A program made the position numbers and the translations under genes. The notes under the pieces are model-generated. The model did no database searches and had not been told where the DNA came from. It saw nothing but the letters and a program-made list of their open reading frames with translations. A stretch of DNA of 57,651 nucleotides from Acidobacteriota bacterium (GTDB lineage: Bacteria > Acidobacteriota > Thermoanaerobaculia > Thermoanaerobaculales > Sulfomarinibacteraceae), in contig JAHECW010000011.1 of the NCBI GenBank assembly GCA_024641545.1, positions 1 to 57,651 on the forward strand, in the 5' to 3' direction. Every line of letters starts with the position of its first letter. Within the stretch, counting starts at the first letter, position 1. Shown here one piece after another: positions 48,017 to 57,651 of the stretch.

Positions 48017-48925
48017 CGTGCCTTGAAACCACCGCAACAGACACGAAACGAGTTGTCGGTCGCTGCTCAGATTGAGGGCGCGGCTGAGGCGATCGGTGGT
48101 GAGCAGATCGGCTGCGAGACGGATGAAGTCCTCGCTGCGCTCGGCGTCGGCGCCCTCGGCCGCCAACTCGGTCGCCACCGCGGCCACGACCTCGAACGGG
48201 TTGATTTTGTCACCGATGAGGTACGGCAGCCGCAACAAATGGCGCAGTTCGCCGGAGATCCCGGCCTCAAGGGCGCTCCTGACCTCGCCGAGCACACCAT
48301 CGAGTCTCGCGCCGGCGAGCACCGAGGCCGCGAGTTCGGGGGGAACCTCCTCACCGGTGTCGCCGCCGGCCATCACCGCGGCGCCGGGCAGGGAAAGCTG
48401 CTGGCACCGCGACCGGACGGTCGGCAGCACCGCCGAGGGGTTGGCGGCGAGCAGGATGAACTGGGCATGGTCGGGTGGTTCCTCGAGGGTCTTGAGGAAG
48501 GCGTTTGCAGATGGTCCGGGAAGGTGCTCCGCCTCCACCGCATCGAAGATCCACACCCGGCGGAGCGCTTCGTAGGGACGTGAGCCCACGACCGCGACGA
48601 CCTGTTCGCGGATGGGGTCGATCTTGATGATGCCCTTCTTGCCTTCGGGCATCATGGCGACGACGTCAGGGTGGTTTCCGCTGCGAACCCGTTCGGCGCA
48701 CGGGCTCACGCTCCACGGGTCGGGCGCGCCGTCGCAGGCCAGCATCACCGCGGCTTCCACCGCCGCGAGCTCGCGGCCGAGCCCCCGCGGCCCGACCAGG
48801 AGCAGCGCGTGTGGGAAGCGGCCCCGATCCCGAGCCAGTGCCACCCGCTGCAGCAGCGGCTCGACCAGGGCGCCCCATTTGGCGCGATCGAGCACCGCGT
48901 CGCTGAACCAGGTCGGATCGGTCAC
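48014..48925 (-). CDS. holB: DNA polymerase III delta' subunit
   Basis: HALLLVGPRGLGRELAAVEAA, IREQVVAVVGSRPYEALRRVWIFDAVEAEHL...SANAFLKTLEEPPDHAQFILLA. Confidence 0.88.
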   Translation of the reverse strand: MTDPTWFSDAVLDRAKWGALVEPLLQRVALARDRGRFPHALLLVGPRGLGRELAAVEAAVMLACDGAPDPWSVSPCAERVRSGNHPDVVAMMPEGKKGIIKIDPIREQVVAVVGSRPYEALRRVWIFDAVEAEHLPGPSANAFLKTLEEPPDHAQFILLAANPSAVLPTVRSRCQQLSLPGAAVMAGGDTGEEVPPELAASVLAGARLDGVLGEVRSALEAGISGELRHLLRLPYLIGDKINPFEVVAAVATELAAEGADAERSEDFIRLAADLLTTDRLSRALNLSSDRQLVSCLLRWFQGT

Positions 48926-49557
48926 CGGAACTCCTCCGGAAGTGCGGCCAACAAGCGGGGAAAGACCATTTCCGGATCACCCGCGGCGTCGACCACGCAG
49001 ACCCGATCGGGATGGAGAACAGAGAGGCGCAGAAACCCTTCACGCACCCGACGGTGAAACTCGGCCGGCTCGTCATCGAGCCGACTCTCGGAGCCGTCCC
49101 CCGCTGCGTTCCGTGATCTCGCCCGGGTCACGCCGGCCCTCGGATCGAGATCGAGAACCAGGGTGAGATCGGGGTCGAGATCGCCGGTCGCCAGCCGGTT
49201 GAGCTCCTCGACCCGTTCCACGCCGATCCCGCGGACCATCCCCTGGTAGACCGTCGAAGAATCGGCATAGCGGTCGCACAGCACCACCTCGCCGCGCGCG
49301 AGCGCCGGACGGATGACCCGCTCGACGAGATCGTGTCGTGCAGCCTCGAGGAGAAAGAGCTCGCTCAGTCCCAAGGGCTCGAGGGCGGGGTCGAGCAGCA
49401 CCGCCCGCGCCGCCTCCGCGACCGGCGTTCCGCCGGGCTCACGGGTCAGCACCACGGTCCGGCCGAGCGCCTCGAGGTGCGCGGCGAGCCGACGGATCTG
49501 GGTCGTCTTGCCGGTACCCTCGCCGCCTTCGAAGCTGATGAACCAACCGCGTTGCAT
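48922..49557 (-). CDS. tmk: Thymidylate kinase
   Basis: FISFEGGEGTGKTTQIRRLAAHLEALG, LTREPGGTPVAEAAR, LCDRYADSSTVYQG; ATG at 49557. Confidence 0.95.
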   Translation of the reverse strand: MQRGWFISFEGGEGTGKTTQIRRLAAHLEALGRTVVLTREPGGTPVAEAARAVLLDPALEPLGLSELFLLEAARHDLVERVIRPALARGEVVLCDRYADSSTVYQGMVRGIGVERVEELNRLATGDLDPDLTLVLDLDPRAGVTRARSRNAAGDGSESRLDDEPAEFHRRVREGFLRLSVLHPDRVCVVDAAGDPEMVFPRLLAALPEEFR

Positions 49558-49569
49558 GGATTGGAGTAT

Positions 49570-49835
49570 AGCCGCGCCCGATCCCGCTCCCCGTCCTTCT
49601 CCCTCTCCCTTCCCCAATTCTGATTCCGTGCCCGCGTCTGATACCGAAGCCGAGTTCGGGAACTGTGGCGGAGCTGACTCTGACCCCGGACGCTGTCCGC
49701 TGCCGCTGATCTCCGTCGCTGTCGCTGACCCGGTCGCTGCCGCTGCACGTCGCATCGAGCACGGGCACGGGCACGAGCACGGACGGCGCACATCGGGAGA
49801 GGGAGGAGGAGAGGGAGAGAAAGGGAGAAAGAAGG
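49570..49835. repeat. About 265-bp complex inverted hexad element between lipA stop and tmk start
   Basis: Outer arms CTTCTCCCTCTCCCTTCCCC / GGGAGAGGGAGGAGGAGAGGGAG; inner CCGTGCCCGCGTC / GCACGGGCACGGGCACGAGCACGG; middle CGCTGTCCGCTGCCGCTG hexads. Confidence 0.7.
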
Positions 49836-49840
49836 CCCGA

Positions 49841-50722
49841 CTATGAACCGGTGACCCGCAAGAACGCCTCCTCGGCGCGGTACGACGAGCGCACGAAAGG
49901 CCCGGCGAAAACCTCGAGTCCCTTGCTCGTGCCGATCTCTTCGAGCTCGGCGAACTCGTCTGGCGCCCAGAAGCGGTCGACCTTGACCTGTTTTCCGGTC
50001 GGCTGGAGATACTGGCCGATGGTCACGACCTGGCAGCCGGCCTCGGCGAGATCGCCGAGAACCTCGACGACCTCGTCCCTGGTCTCTCCGAGCCCGACCA
50101 TGATCCCGGACTTGCGGATCATCGCGGGCGCGGTCTCCGCGACCCGGCGGAGGACGTCCATCGCCCACTCGTAGCGCCCCGAGCGCCGCACCTCGCGGTA
50201 GAGCCGCGGCACGGTCTCGACGTTGTGGTTGTAAACCTCGGGCCCGGCCTCGATGATCCGGTCCACCGCCTCGAGGTCGGCGCGAAAGTCCGGCGTCAGG
50301 ACCTCGATGGCGGGCGGCCTGGCGAGCCGGCGAAGAGCGCGGATGGCCTCGACGAAACCGGTGGCGCCGCCGTCGGGAAGATCGTCGCGATCGACGGCGG
50401 TGATGACCACGTGTTCGAGACCCATCCGCTCCGCCGCCTCGGCGAGCTGCCGCGGCTCATCGGAATCCACCGCCTGCGGTCGGCCGTGGGCGATGGAACA
50501 GTAGGAACAGTTGCGGGTGCAGACCCGGCCGTTGATGAGGAAGGTGGCGGTGCCGCGCGAAAAGCACTCGGTGCGGTTCGGGCAGCGCGCCTCTTCGCAG
50601 ACCGTGTGCAGCCCGCCGGCGCGCATCCGCTTCTTGACCTCGTGCAGCTCGCCGAGTTGCATCTTGCGCGCCCTGATCCACTCCGGGAGGATCGGCGCCG
50701 GAGCCCTTCCGCCAAAACTCAT
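49841..50722 (-). CDS. lipA: Lipoyl synthase
   Basis: CEEARCPNRTECF, RVCTRNCSYCSIAHG, LTPDFRADLEAVDRI, NHNVETVPRLYREVR. Confidence 0.96.
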   Translation of the reverse strand: MSFGGRAPAPILPEWIRARKMQLGELHEVKKRMRAGGLHTVCEEARCPNRTECFSRGTATFLINGRVCTRNCSYCSIAHGRPQAVDSDEPRQLAEAAERMGLEHVVITAVDRDDLPDGGATGFVEAIRALRRLARPPAIEVLTPDFRADLEAVDRIIEAGPEVYNHNVETVPRLYREVRRSGRYEWAMDVLRRVAETAPAMIRKSGIMVGLGETRDEVVEVLGDLAEAGCQVVTIGQYLQPTGKQVKVDRFWAPDEFAELEEIGTSKGLEVFAGPFVRSSYRAEEAFLRVTGS

Positions 50723-50732
50723 TGTGAAACCT

Positions 50733-51326
50733 CTAGGGCACGACGACCCAGGCGTCGGGGAAACCGGCCCCCCGCATCCTCTGCATCACGCGATCGGCCG
50801 ACGCCCGGTCGGGGAGAGGGCCAACGCGCAGCTTGACCAGCTCATTCCCGCCCGCGACCTCGCTGTGCACAATCTGCTGATGATCGAGGTCGAAGCCGAG
50901 ACCGACGAGCTTGGTCCGAGCCTCGCCGATGGTGTCTTCTTTGGACGAGGCCATGACCTGGACCCAGAAACCCTCGGCGGGCTCTTCCGTCGGGCGCGGC
51001 TTCACCGTCGGCTTGGCCTCCGGCGTCGCCGTCGCCGGCGCCCGGGTCGGCGGCACGACGGTCGGGGGCATGGGCTGCGCCGTGGCGGTCGCCGCGGGCA
51101 AGGTCGGCGAAGGTTGTGGTTGCGGCACCGTCGGATCCAGAATCACCTCGGTCATCACCACCGGGGTCGGCGACCCTCCGGCCTCGGCTCCCGGGCCGCC
51201 AGCCTTGACCGACCACGCCGCTCCGTAGCCGAGGCTGAAGGCAGCCACCATGAGCAGCGCCAGCGCCACCAGGAGCACCGTCAACCATCGAGCGCTGAGC
51301 TCGATCACGTAGTAGCTTCGGCTCAT
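50733..51326 (-). CDS. SPOR-domain protein
   Basis: N-terminal TM; Pro/Thr-rich linker; WVQVMASSKEDTIGEARTKLVGLGF...LVKLRVGPLPDRASADRVMQRMRGAGFPDAWVV. Confidence 0.88.
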   Translation of the reverse strand: MSRSYYVIELSARWLTVLLVALALLMVAAFSLGYGAAWSVKAGGPGAEAGGSPTPVVMTEVILDPTVPQPQPSPTLPAATATAQPMPPTVVPPTRAPATATPEAKPTVKPRPTEEPAEGFWVQVMASSKEDTIGEARTKLVGLGFDLDHQQIVHSEVAGGNELVKLRVGPLPDRASADRVMQRMRGAGFPDAWVVVP

Positions 51327-51367
51327 TTATCAGCCCGCCCCGACCTCTCGATCGGACCCCTCGAGCA

Positions 51368-52138
51368 TCACGCATCCCCCCGCGTCTTGCCGAAAAGCGC
51401 ATCGAGCATCTTGATCGGCACCGGAAAAACGATCGTCGTCGCATTCTCGGTCGAGATCTCGGTCAGGGTCTGGAGGTAGCGGAGCTGGATCGTGACCGGA
51501 TTGACCGAAATCACGTCGGCGGCTTCGGCGAGCTTGACCGAGGCCAGCATCTCACCCTCGGCGTGGATGATCTTGGCCCGCTTCTCGCGCTCGGCCTCGG
51601 CCTGCTTGGCGATGGCGCGCTGCATGTCGGGCGGCAGGTCGACGTGCTTGACCTCGACCATGGACACCTTGACTCCCCACGGATCCGAGTGTTGGTCGAT
51701 GATCTCCTGGAGCCGGACGTTGACCTGTTCCCGCTTGCTCAGCAGGTCGTCGAGCTCGACCTCGCCGAGCACCGCCCGCAGGGTGGTCTGGGCGAGCTGC
51801 GAGGTGGCGTAGATGTAGTTCTCCACCTCGACCACCGACCTGACCGGGTTCATGACCCGGTAGTAGACCACCGCGTTGACCTTGACGGAGACGTTGTCGC
51901 GGGTGATGACATCCTGCGGCGGAATATCGTGGACCACGGTCCGCAGGCTGATCTTGACCATCCGGTCGATGGGCCAGAAGACGAAGACGAAACCCGGGCC
52001 CTTGGCCTCCGGCAGGACCCGACCGAGGCGGAAGATCACGCCCCGCTCATATTCGTTGAGGATGTTGATCCACTTGAAGACGATGAAGAGCCCGAAAAAG
52101 ACCGCCAGACCGAGACCAGAACCGATGAAACCCATCAT
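51368..52138 (-). CDS. Slipin/stomatin-family SPFH protein
   Basis: [14 protein letters not shown]...[49 protein letters not shown]. Confidence 0.94.
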   Translation of the reverse strand: MMGFIGSGLGLAVFFGLFIVFKWINILNEYERGVIFRLGRVLPEAKGPGFVFVFWPIDRMVKISLRTVVHDIPPQDVITRDNVSVKVNAVVYYRVMNPVRSVVEVENYIYATSQLAQTTLRAVLGEVELDDLLSKREQVNVRLQEIIDQHSDPWGVKVSMVEVKHVDLPPDMQRAIAKQAEAEREKRAKIIHAEGEMLASVKLAEAADVISVNPVTIQLRYLQTLTEISTENATTIVFPVPIKMLDALFGKTRGDA

Positions 52139-53487
52139 GCACTCCCTTCAACCGGAGCCCCACCGGGCTCCGCAGACGTCACGTCGAGACGCCGGTCGTT
52201 CGCCTTCTGCACCCGAACTTCCGACCCCGACTCGATCCGACCAACGGTCGATCGGGCGTCCCAGTACTCACCGTGAACCAACACCTTGCCGTCGGGATCG
52301 AGATCGCTCAAGGCGCGCCCGACCTCCCCGACCATCCCGTCCTTCCCGGTCATGACCTGCCGGCGATGGGCCTGAAGCACCCGGCTGAGCAGGAAGACCG
52401 TCACGCCCGCAACGACCACCGCGGTGGGTAGCGCGACCCCCAGGCTGACCCGCATATCAGGGATCGGCCCGTCGAAGAGCATCAGCGAACCGAGGACGAA
52501 ACAGATCAACCCGCCGACGGTCAACAGACCGAAGCTGGTCACCTTGACCTCGAGCAGAAAGAGCAGCAGCGCAATGGCGATGAGGCCGACCCCGGCCCAG
52601 CTCAAGGGAAGCACCGACAGCGAGTAGAGCGCGAGCAGCATGGCGACGACGCCGACAACCCCCGGGAAGATCCCGCCGGGGTGGGTGACCTCGACGTAGA
52701 TCCCGAGCATGCCGAGGGCCAGCAGGAGATACGCCACATTGGGGTTGGCGAGGAAGGAGAGGATCTCTTCCGCCTGGCTCTGCTCGATCTCGATGATCAC
52801 CGGGTCGGTGAGATCGACCTGGAGAGTGCTGCCGTCGACCCGGGTCATCTCGAACCCGTTGAGGCTCCTGAGCAGCGCATCCAGGTCATTGGCGACGAAA
52901 TCGGCAAGCTCCGCCTCGACCGCCTCCTCGGCGGTGAACGAGCGTGCATCCACCACCGCCTCGACCGCGAGATCGACGTTGCGTCCCCGGGCCTTCGCGA
53001 GCGAGCGGGCCATCGCCGAGGCGTCGGAGAAGATCTTGGCCTTCATGGTCTCGCCGACATCTTCGCCGGAACCCTGGACCGGCGACGCCGCACCGGTATT
53101 GGTGCCCGGCGCCATGGCCGCCACATCGGCCGAAATCAGAATGAAAAACCCGGCCGAGGTCGCCTGGGCCCCGCCCGGCGTCACGTAGACGACCACCGGG
53201 ACATCGGACTCGGTGATCGCCGAGGTGATCTCCCGCGTCGAATCGAGCAGACCGCCCGGCGTGTCGAGCTCGAGGATGACCAGCGCCGCATCACGCCGCC
53301 CGGCCTCTTCGATGGCCCGTTCGATAAAGCGCTGCGACGCCGGTTGGATGGTGTCCTCGACCCGCAGCCGCACCACCTCCTGAGCCGCCAATGGACACGC
53401 CGCCACGACCGCCACAAGAACGCCGAGAGTGAATTTGAGTCGCTGCATCGGGACCATCATAGAGCGCCTCCGTTCGGGGAACAACAC
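52135..53487 (-). CDS. NfeD-family membrane serine protease
   Basis: [60 protein letters not shown]-terminal OB fold with [25 protein letters not shown]. Confidence 0.93.
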   Translation of the reverse strand: MLFPERRRSMMVPMQRLKFTLGVLVAVVAACPLAAQEVVRLRVEDTIQPASQRFIERAIEEAGRRDAALVILELDTPGGLLDSTREITSAITESDVPVVVYVTPGGAQATSAGFFILISADVAAMAPGTNTGAASPVQGSGEDVGETMKAKIFSDASAMARSLAKARGRNVDLAVEAVVDARSFTAEEAVEAELADFVANDLDALLRSLNGFEMTRVDGSTLQVDLTDPVIIEIEQSQAEEILSFLANPNVAYLLLALGMLGIYVEVTHPGGIFPGVVGVVAMLLALYSLSVLPLSWAGVGLIAIALLLFLLEVKVTSFGLLTVGGLICFVLGSLMLFDGPIPDMRVSLGVALPTAVVVAGVTVFLLSRVLQAHRRQVMTGKDGMVGEVGRALSDLDPDGKVLVHGEYWDARSTVGRIESGSEVRVQKANDRRLDVTSAEPGGAPVEGSA

Positions 53488-53569
53488 GGTTCTGTGAGAA
53501 GTACGGATTCCCCGGGCGCCCGGGTTCAGCGGTTCGCCTCTGGGTGACCGCGGCCGCTCCCGCTCGCGG

Positions 53570-53727
53570 TGGTCAGCGACAGCGGCAGGGGCCGGGGCTG
53601 CAACAGCGACCGGGACAGCGGCAGCGGCAGCGACGCTGGGACGCCAAAGGCGGCCCGGAAGGCCGGAGTTGAAGGAACCGTGTTCCGATTTTCATTGCGA
53701 CGCACCCTGCGATGTCGCGATGACCTA
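53570..53727. repeat. Hexad array plus CATCGCA-type core adjoining the transglutaminase stop
   Basis: GACAGC GGCAGG GGCCGG GGCTGC AACAGC ... GACAGC GGCAGC GGCAGC (53578-53640); TTTTCATTGCGACGCACCCTGCGATGTCGCGATGAC (53690-53724). Confidence 0.7.
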
Positions 53728-55737
53728 ATGCCCTCCGATCGTCAGCTCCCGCTGCTTCATCCCTCTCCGGATGGTCTTCCACAACCGGCGAATCTCCACC
53801 GGATCGACATCGCGGTCACCGCCCTCGCCATAGAGCTCATCTTCGGCACGCTCGACGAGCTCGCCCACCGCCGGCGCCGATTGCGGCCAGAACCTCGCGG
53901 CCTGACGACCGATGGCGCGAACCGTCGCCCACGGCGGCACGACTCCTCCGACGGGGATGAGGGCCCTGGCCAGCCGATCCACCGCCCGGCTCGCCGGGCC
54001 GCGGGCTCCGGTCGGACCGGCGCGCCACCGGCGCCATCCCCGCCGCCACAGCCGCCACAGCAGAACCAGCGATGTCAGAGCCGTCAGACCGACGCCGCCG
54101 CCGATCACGAGCGCCTTCCGGTCGATCAACCGCGCGGCTCGGTGGAACGCCTCGACGAGATCATCGACGAGATCGACCTGGTCACCGAACCCGAAGGTCA
54201 GCAGCTTGCGGTCCCAGAACAACTCGAGTTGCTGCCAGGCCCAACGCGCCCGTTCGAGGCCGCTGAGCCCGCCCAGTCCGGGGACACCGGCGGCCGGAGT
54301 CGGGTCAAAGGCAACCCATCCCCGATCGGCGCCGAGCCAGACCTCGACCCAGGCGTGGGCGTTGGCCTCACGAACGACCAGTTCGTCGCCATCCGGCGAG
54401 AGATCGCCACCGCTGTACCCCGCCACCATCCGCGCCGGAACCCCGAGGTGGCGGAGCATCACGACCATGGCGCCGGCGAAGAACTCGCAGTGCCCCTCTC
54501 GGGATTCGAGGAGAAACCACGCCACCGGATCGGTGCTGTGGATTCGAACACCCGAGCTCAGGCTGTAGGTGTAGTTGTCCTGCAGAAATCGCTCGACCGC
54601 GACGGCTCGCTTCTCGTTGTTCTGGAGGGCGCCCGCCACCGACAGGGCCAACTCCCGCACCGCCGGGTCGTCCCGCGGCAGCAGGGTGTCGCGCGGCCCC
54701 GGAGGAGCGGCGAGAGGCGGCCGTGACCTGCCCACCCAAACCCGATAGCTGAGGGGCTCACGGCGATAGTCGATGGCAACGCCGCCATAAACGTCGAGGG
54801 CCATCCGGGTGTCGGCCTGAACCGCCACCGCCCCCGGCGGCAGCATGAGATAGCGTCGCGGATTGAGGAGATCGATCTCGATCTCCACCGCGCCGTCGAG
54901 GGTGCGGGCATCCGGTCTGATCCGGACAACGCCACGCGACTCTTCCAACCCGACCATGTTGGCGCGGCGGGGAATGAACGCACCCGCCATCACCTGATCG
55001 AAGGCGGTGCCGCGCAATCGGGACCACGCCTCGGGGATCTCGCTTCCGTCCGATGTCCGCATCAGGAGCGCGACCTCCTGGGACTCGGTCAACCGGCCCA
55101 GCTTGCCGAGATCGACGCTGGGCGAAAACCCGGTCGTTCGACTGAAAGCGCTGCCGGCGACCCAGGGAGAACCGAGTCGCGGCATCACGAGGAAGACGGG
55201 AATGGAGATGAGCATTGCCGCACCGACTGCGACGAGCACATGGCGGACCCTCGGCAGCGCACCATCGGAGCCGTCGACCGCGATCCCGAGGCTCGCGAGA
55301 TGGAGGCGGATGCCGAGCCACCACCCGATGACCGCCGAGACCACAAAGTAAAGCGACACCATCATGTGGGTCGACGACGCCACCGAGACCACCCAGACCA
55401 CGCCCACCAAAGCGAGAGCACCGAGAAAGCTCCGGCGATCGTGAACCAGCAGAACCCGCACCGCCGTCAGCAGCATGAGCAGGTGGCCCAAGGGGCGCAG
55501 AGGGCCGACATGGAGCCCCCCCGCCATCGCCACGGCAACCAAGATGGCCACGGCGACCAGGTTGAGCATCGTCTTTGACGGCGTGAAAACCCTCTCGGGG
55601 CGGAGCACGAGGAAGATCGCGGCCGCACCGGTGACCAACCAGAACGGCAACAGCACGATATACAGGAACGGCAGGGGCACGAGAGCCCAGAGGACCAGCC
55701 ACCCGAGCTGACGGCGATCAGCGGCGATGCCGGTCAT
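53725..55737 (-). CDS. TgpA-like transglutaminase-core membrane protein (DUF3488 type)
   Basis: Multi-TM N-terminus; transglutaminase core REGHCEFFAGAMVVMLRHLGVPARMVAGYSGG...NAHAWVEVW; ATG at 55737 overlaps the DUF58 stop. Confidence 0.93.
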   Translation of the reverse strand: MTGIAADRRQLGWLVLWALVPLPFLYIVLLPFWLVTGAAAIFLVLRPERVFTPSKTMLNLVAVAILVAVAMAGGLHVGPLRPLGHLLMLLTAVRVLLVHDRRSFLGALALVGVVWVVSVASSTHMMVSLYFVVSAVIGWWLGIRLHLASLGIAVDGSDGALPRVRHVLVAVGAAMLISIPVFLVMPRLGSPWVAGSAFSRTTGFSPSVDLGKLGRLTESQEVALLMRTSDGSEIPEAWSRLRGTAFDQVMAGAFIPRRANMVGLEESRGVVRIRPDARTLDGAVEIEIDLLNPRRYLMLPPGAVAVQADTRMALDVYGGVAIDYRREPLSYRVWVGRSRPPLAAPPGPRDTLLPRDDPAVRELALSVAGALQNNEKRAVAVERFLQDNYTYSLSSGVRIHSTDPVAWFLLESREGHCEFFAGAMVVMLRHLGVPARMVAGYSGGDLSPDGDELVVREANAHAWVEVWLGADRGWVAFDPTPAAGVPGLGGLSGLERARWAWQQLELFWDRKLLTFGFGDQVDLVDDLVEAFHRAARLIDRKALVIGGGVGLTALTSLVLLWRLWRRGWRRWRAGPTGARGPASRAVDRLARALIPVGGVVPPWATVRAIGRQAARFWPQSAPAVGELVERAEDELYGEGGDRDVDPVEIRRLWKTIRRGMKQRELTIGGH

Positions 55738-56734
55738 CGCTGCCGAGCCCCGACGACCACCGTCACCGGCCACCGGCCGAGATCGGCCGGACCATCGGCG
55801 GCCATGGGTTTGAGTTCGACCTCAGCCAGGGGTCGCAGCAGACGACCCGACTGTCGCGCGCTGCGAACCGGTTCGACCACCATCGGCCCGACGACCAATC
55901 CCACGGGCGCCTCCCGCCGGAGCCGGCCGACGACCACCGTGGCGATTTCGCTCACCGAGTGCTCGAACCGCGCCTGCGTTTCCGGGTCTCCGGGGTCCGG
56001 CACCCGCGGATCGAGCACGAGATAGATGGGACCCTCGGCGGCGTGTTGCCGGTCGACGACGATGGGCCGTTGTTGGCGGGCGGTCTGTTTCCAGTGGAGC
56101 TGGCGGTGGTCATCGCCGTCGCGATAGTCGCGGAGCTGGCTGACCTCGCCCTCCCGCCCCCGCTCGGCCAGGAGTTCCATGGACCGGGCGCCGCCGCCGC
56201 CGGCCAGGGTGACGGCCGGTTCGACAGCGAGCAGTCGAGGCAGCACCAGGATCCGCTGCTCCTGCAGAAGCTCCTTCGACTTGAGGAAGAAACCCAGCGG
56301 CAGGAGCACCTCGAGCCGCCACGGCCCGACCCGCGCCCAGCCCCGCCGGTCGAAGACCAGCTCGACGGAACGCCGGCGGACCTCGCCCGCACCGACGAAA
56401 TTCTCGGTGAGGAGAATCGTGTCGTCGGCGCCCCTGAGGACCAGACCATACGCGGGGAAGATGCGCGAACGATTGCACAGCCTGATCTCGGCGAAGGTCG
56501 AGCGACCGGCAAAAACCTCGGCCGGCGTCGACGCCGCCACCTCGACCGACGCCAGGACCTGACGCGACCAGGTTCCCGACACGATGTAACTGCCCAGGGC
56601 CAAGGCGAACATGGCCATTAGGGCGTTGTTGCCGGTGTTGACCGCCGCCAACCCGAGGATGACACAGCCCGCGATGTAGGCGGCCCCCCACCTGGTCAAG
56701 CGCAGCTTGAAACCCGGAAAGGCGTCGGCGAAGC

Positions 56735-56738
<4 letters not shown>
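55734..56738 (-). CDS. DUF58-domain protein
   Basis: Two N-terminal TMs; DYRDGDDHRQLHWKQTARQQRPIV. Confidence 0.93.

Positions 56739-57651
<913 letters not shown>

Overview
This is a GC-rich bacterial chromosomal window. Its gene content and style suggest an Acidobacteriota-like (Thermoanaerobaculia-type) genome, but that is an inference and was not tested. I support about 48 coding regions. They include: rubredoxin/FMN glutamate-synthase-like protein plus rubrerythrin; a patatin/Omp85-type outer-membrane lipase; a large hybrid sensor kinase; an FHA-GGDEF protein; a membrane-anchored reductive-dehalogenase-like Fe-S protein; an M48 protease; a VWA/TSP3/OmpA protein; a MarR-arsM pair; a permease/M23/bactofilin-like cluster; gcvT-H-PA-PB; norCB; a heavy-metal RND tripartite pump; holB-tmk-lipA; slipin-NfeD; and transglutaminase-DUF58-MoxR. 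No rRNA, tRNA, CRISPR, prophage or integrase was recognised. The most unusual signal is non-coding. Many intergenic gaps carry degenerate 7-bp or 6-bp period arrays, often as inverted arms around a shared GACATCGCA / TGCGATGTC-like core. They typically abut or overlap stop codons, and several fill the whole gap between convergent genes. Other non-coding signals are a 176-bp MITE-like element with 19-bp terminal inverted repeats, two matching FNR/DNR-type boxes (one upstream of norCB), a 14-bp perfect inverted repeat enclosing a terminator, and a GGWGCCWGGCACC-type dispersed repeat. All calls come from reading the sequence and the supplied ORF track; no database search was run.
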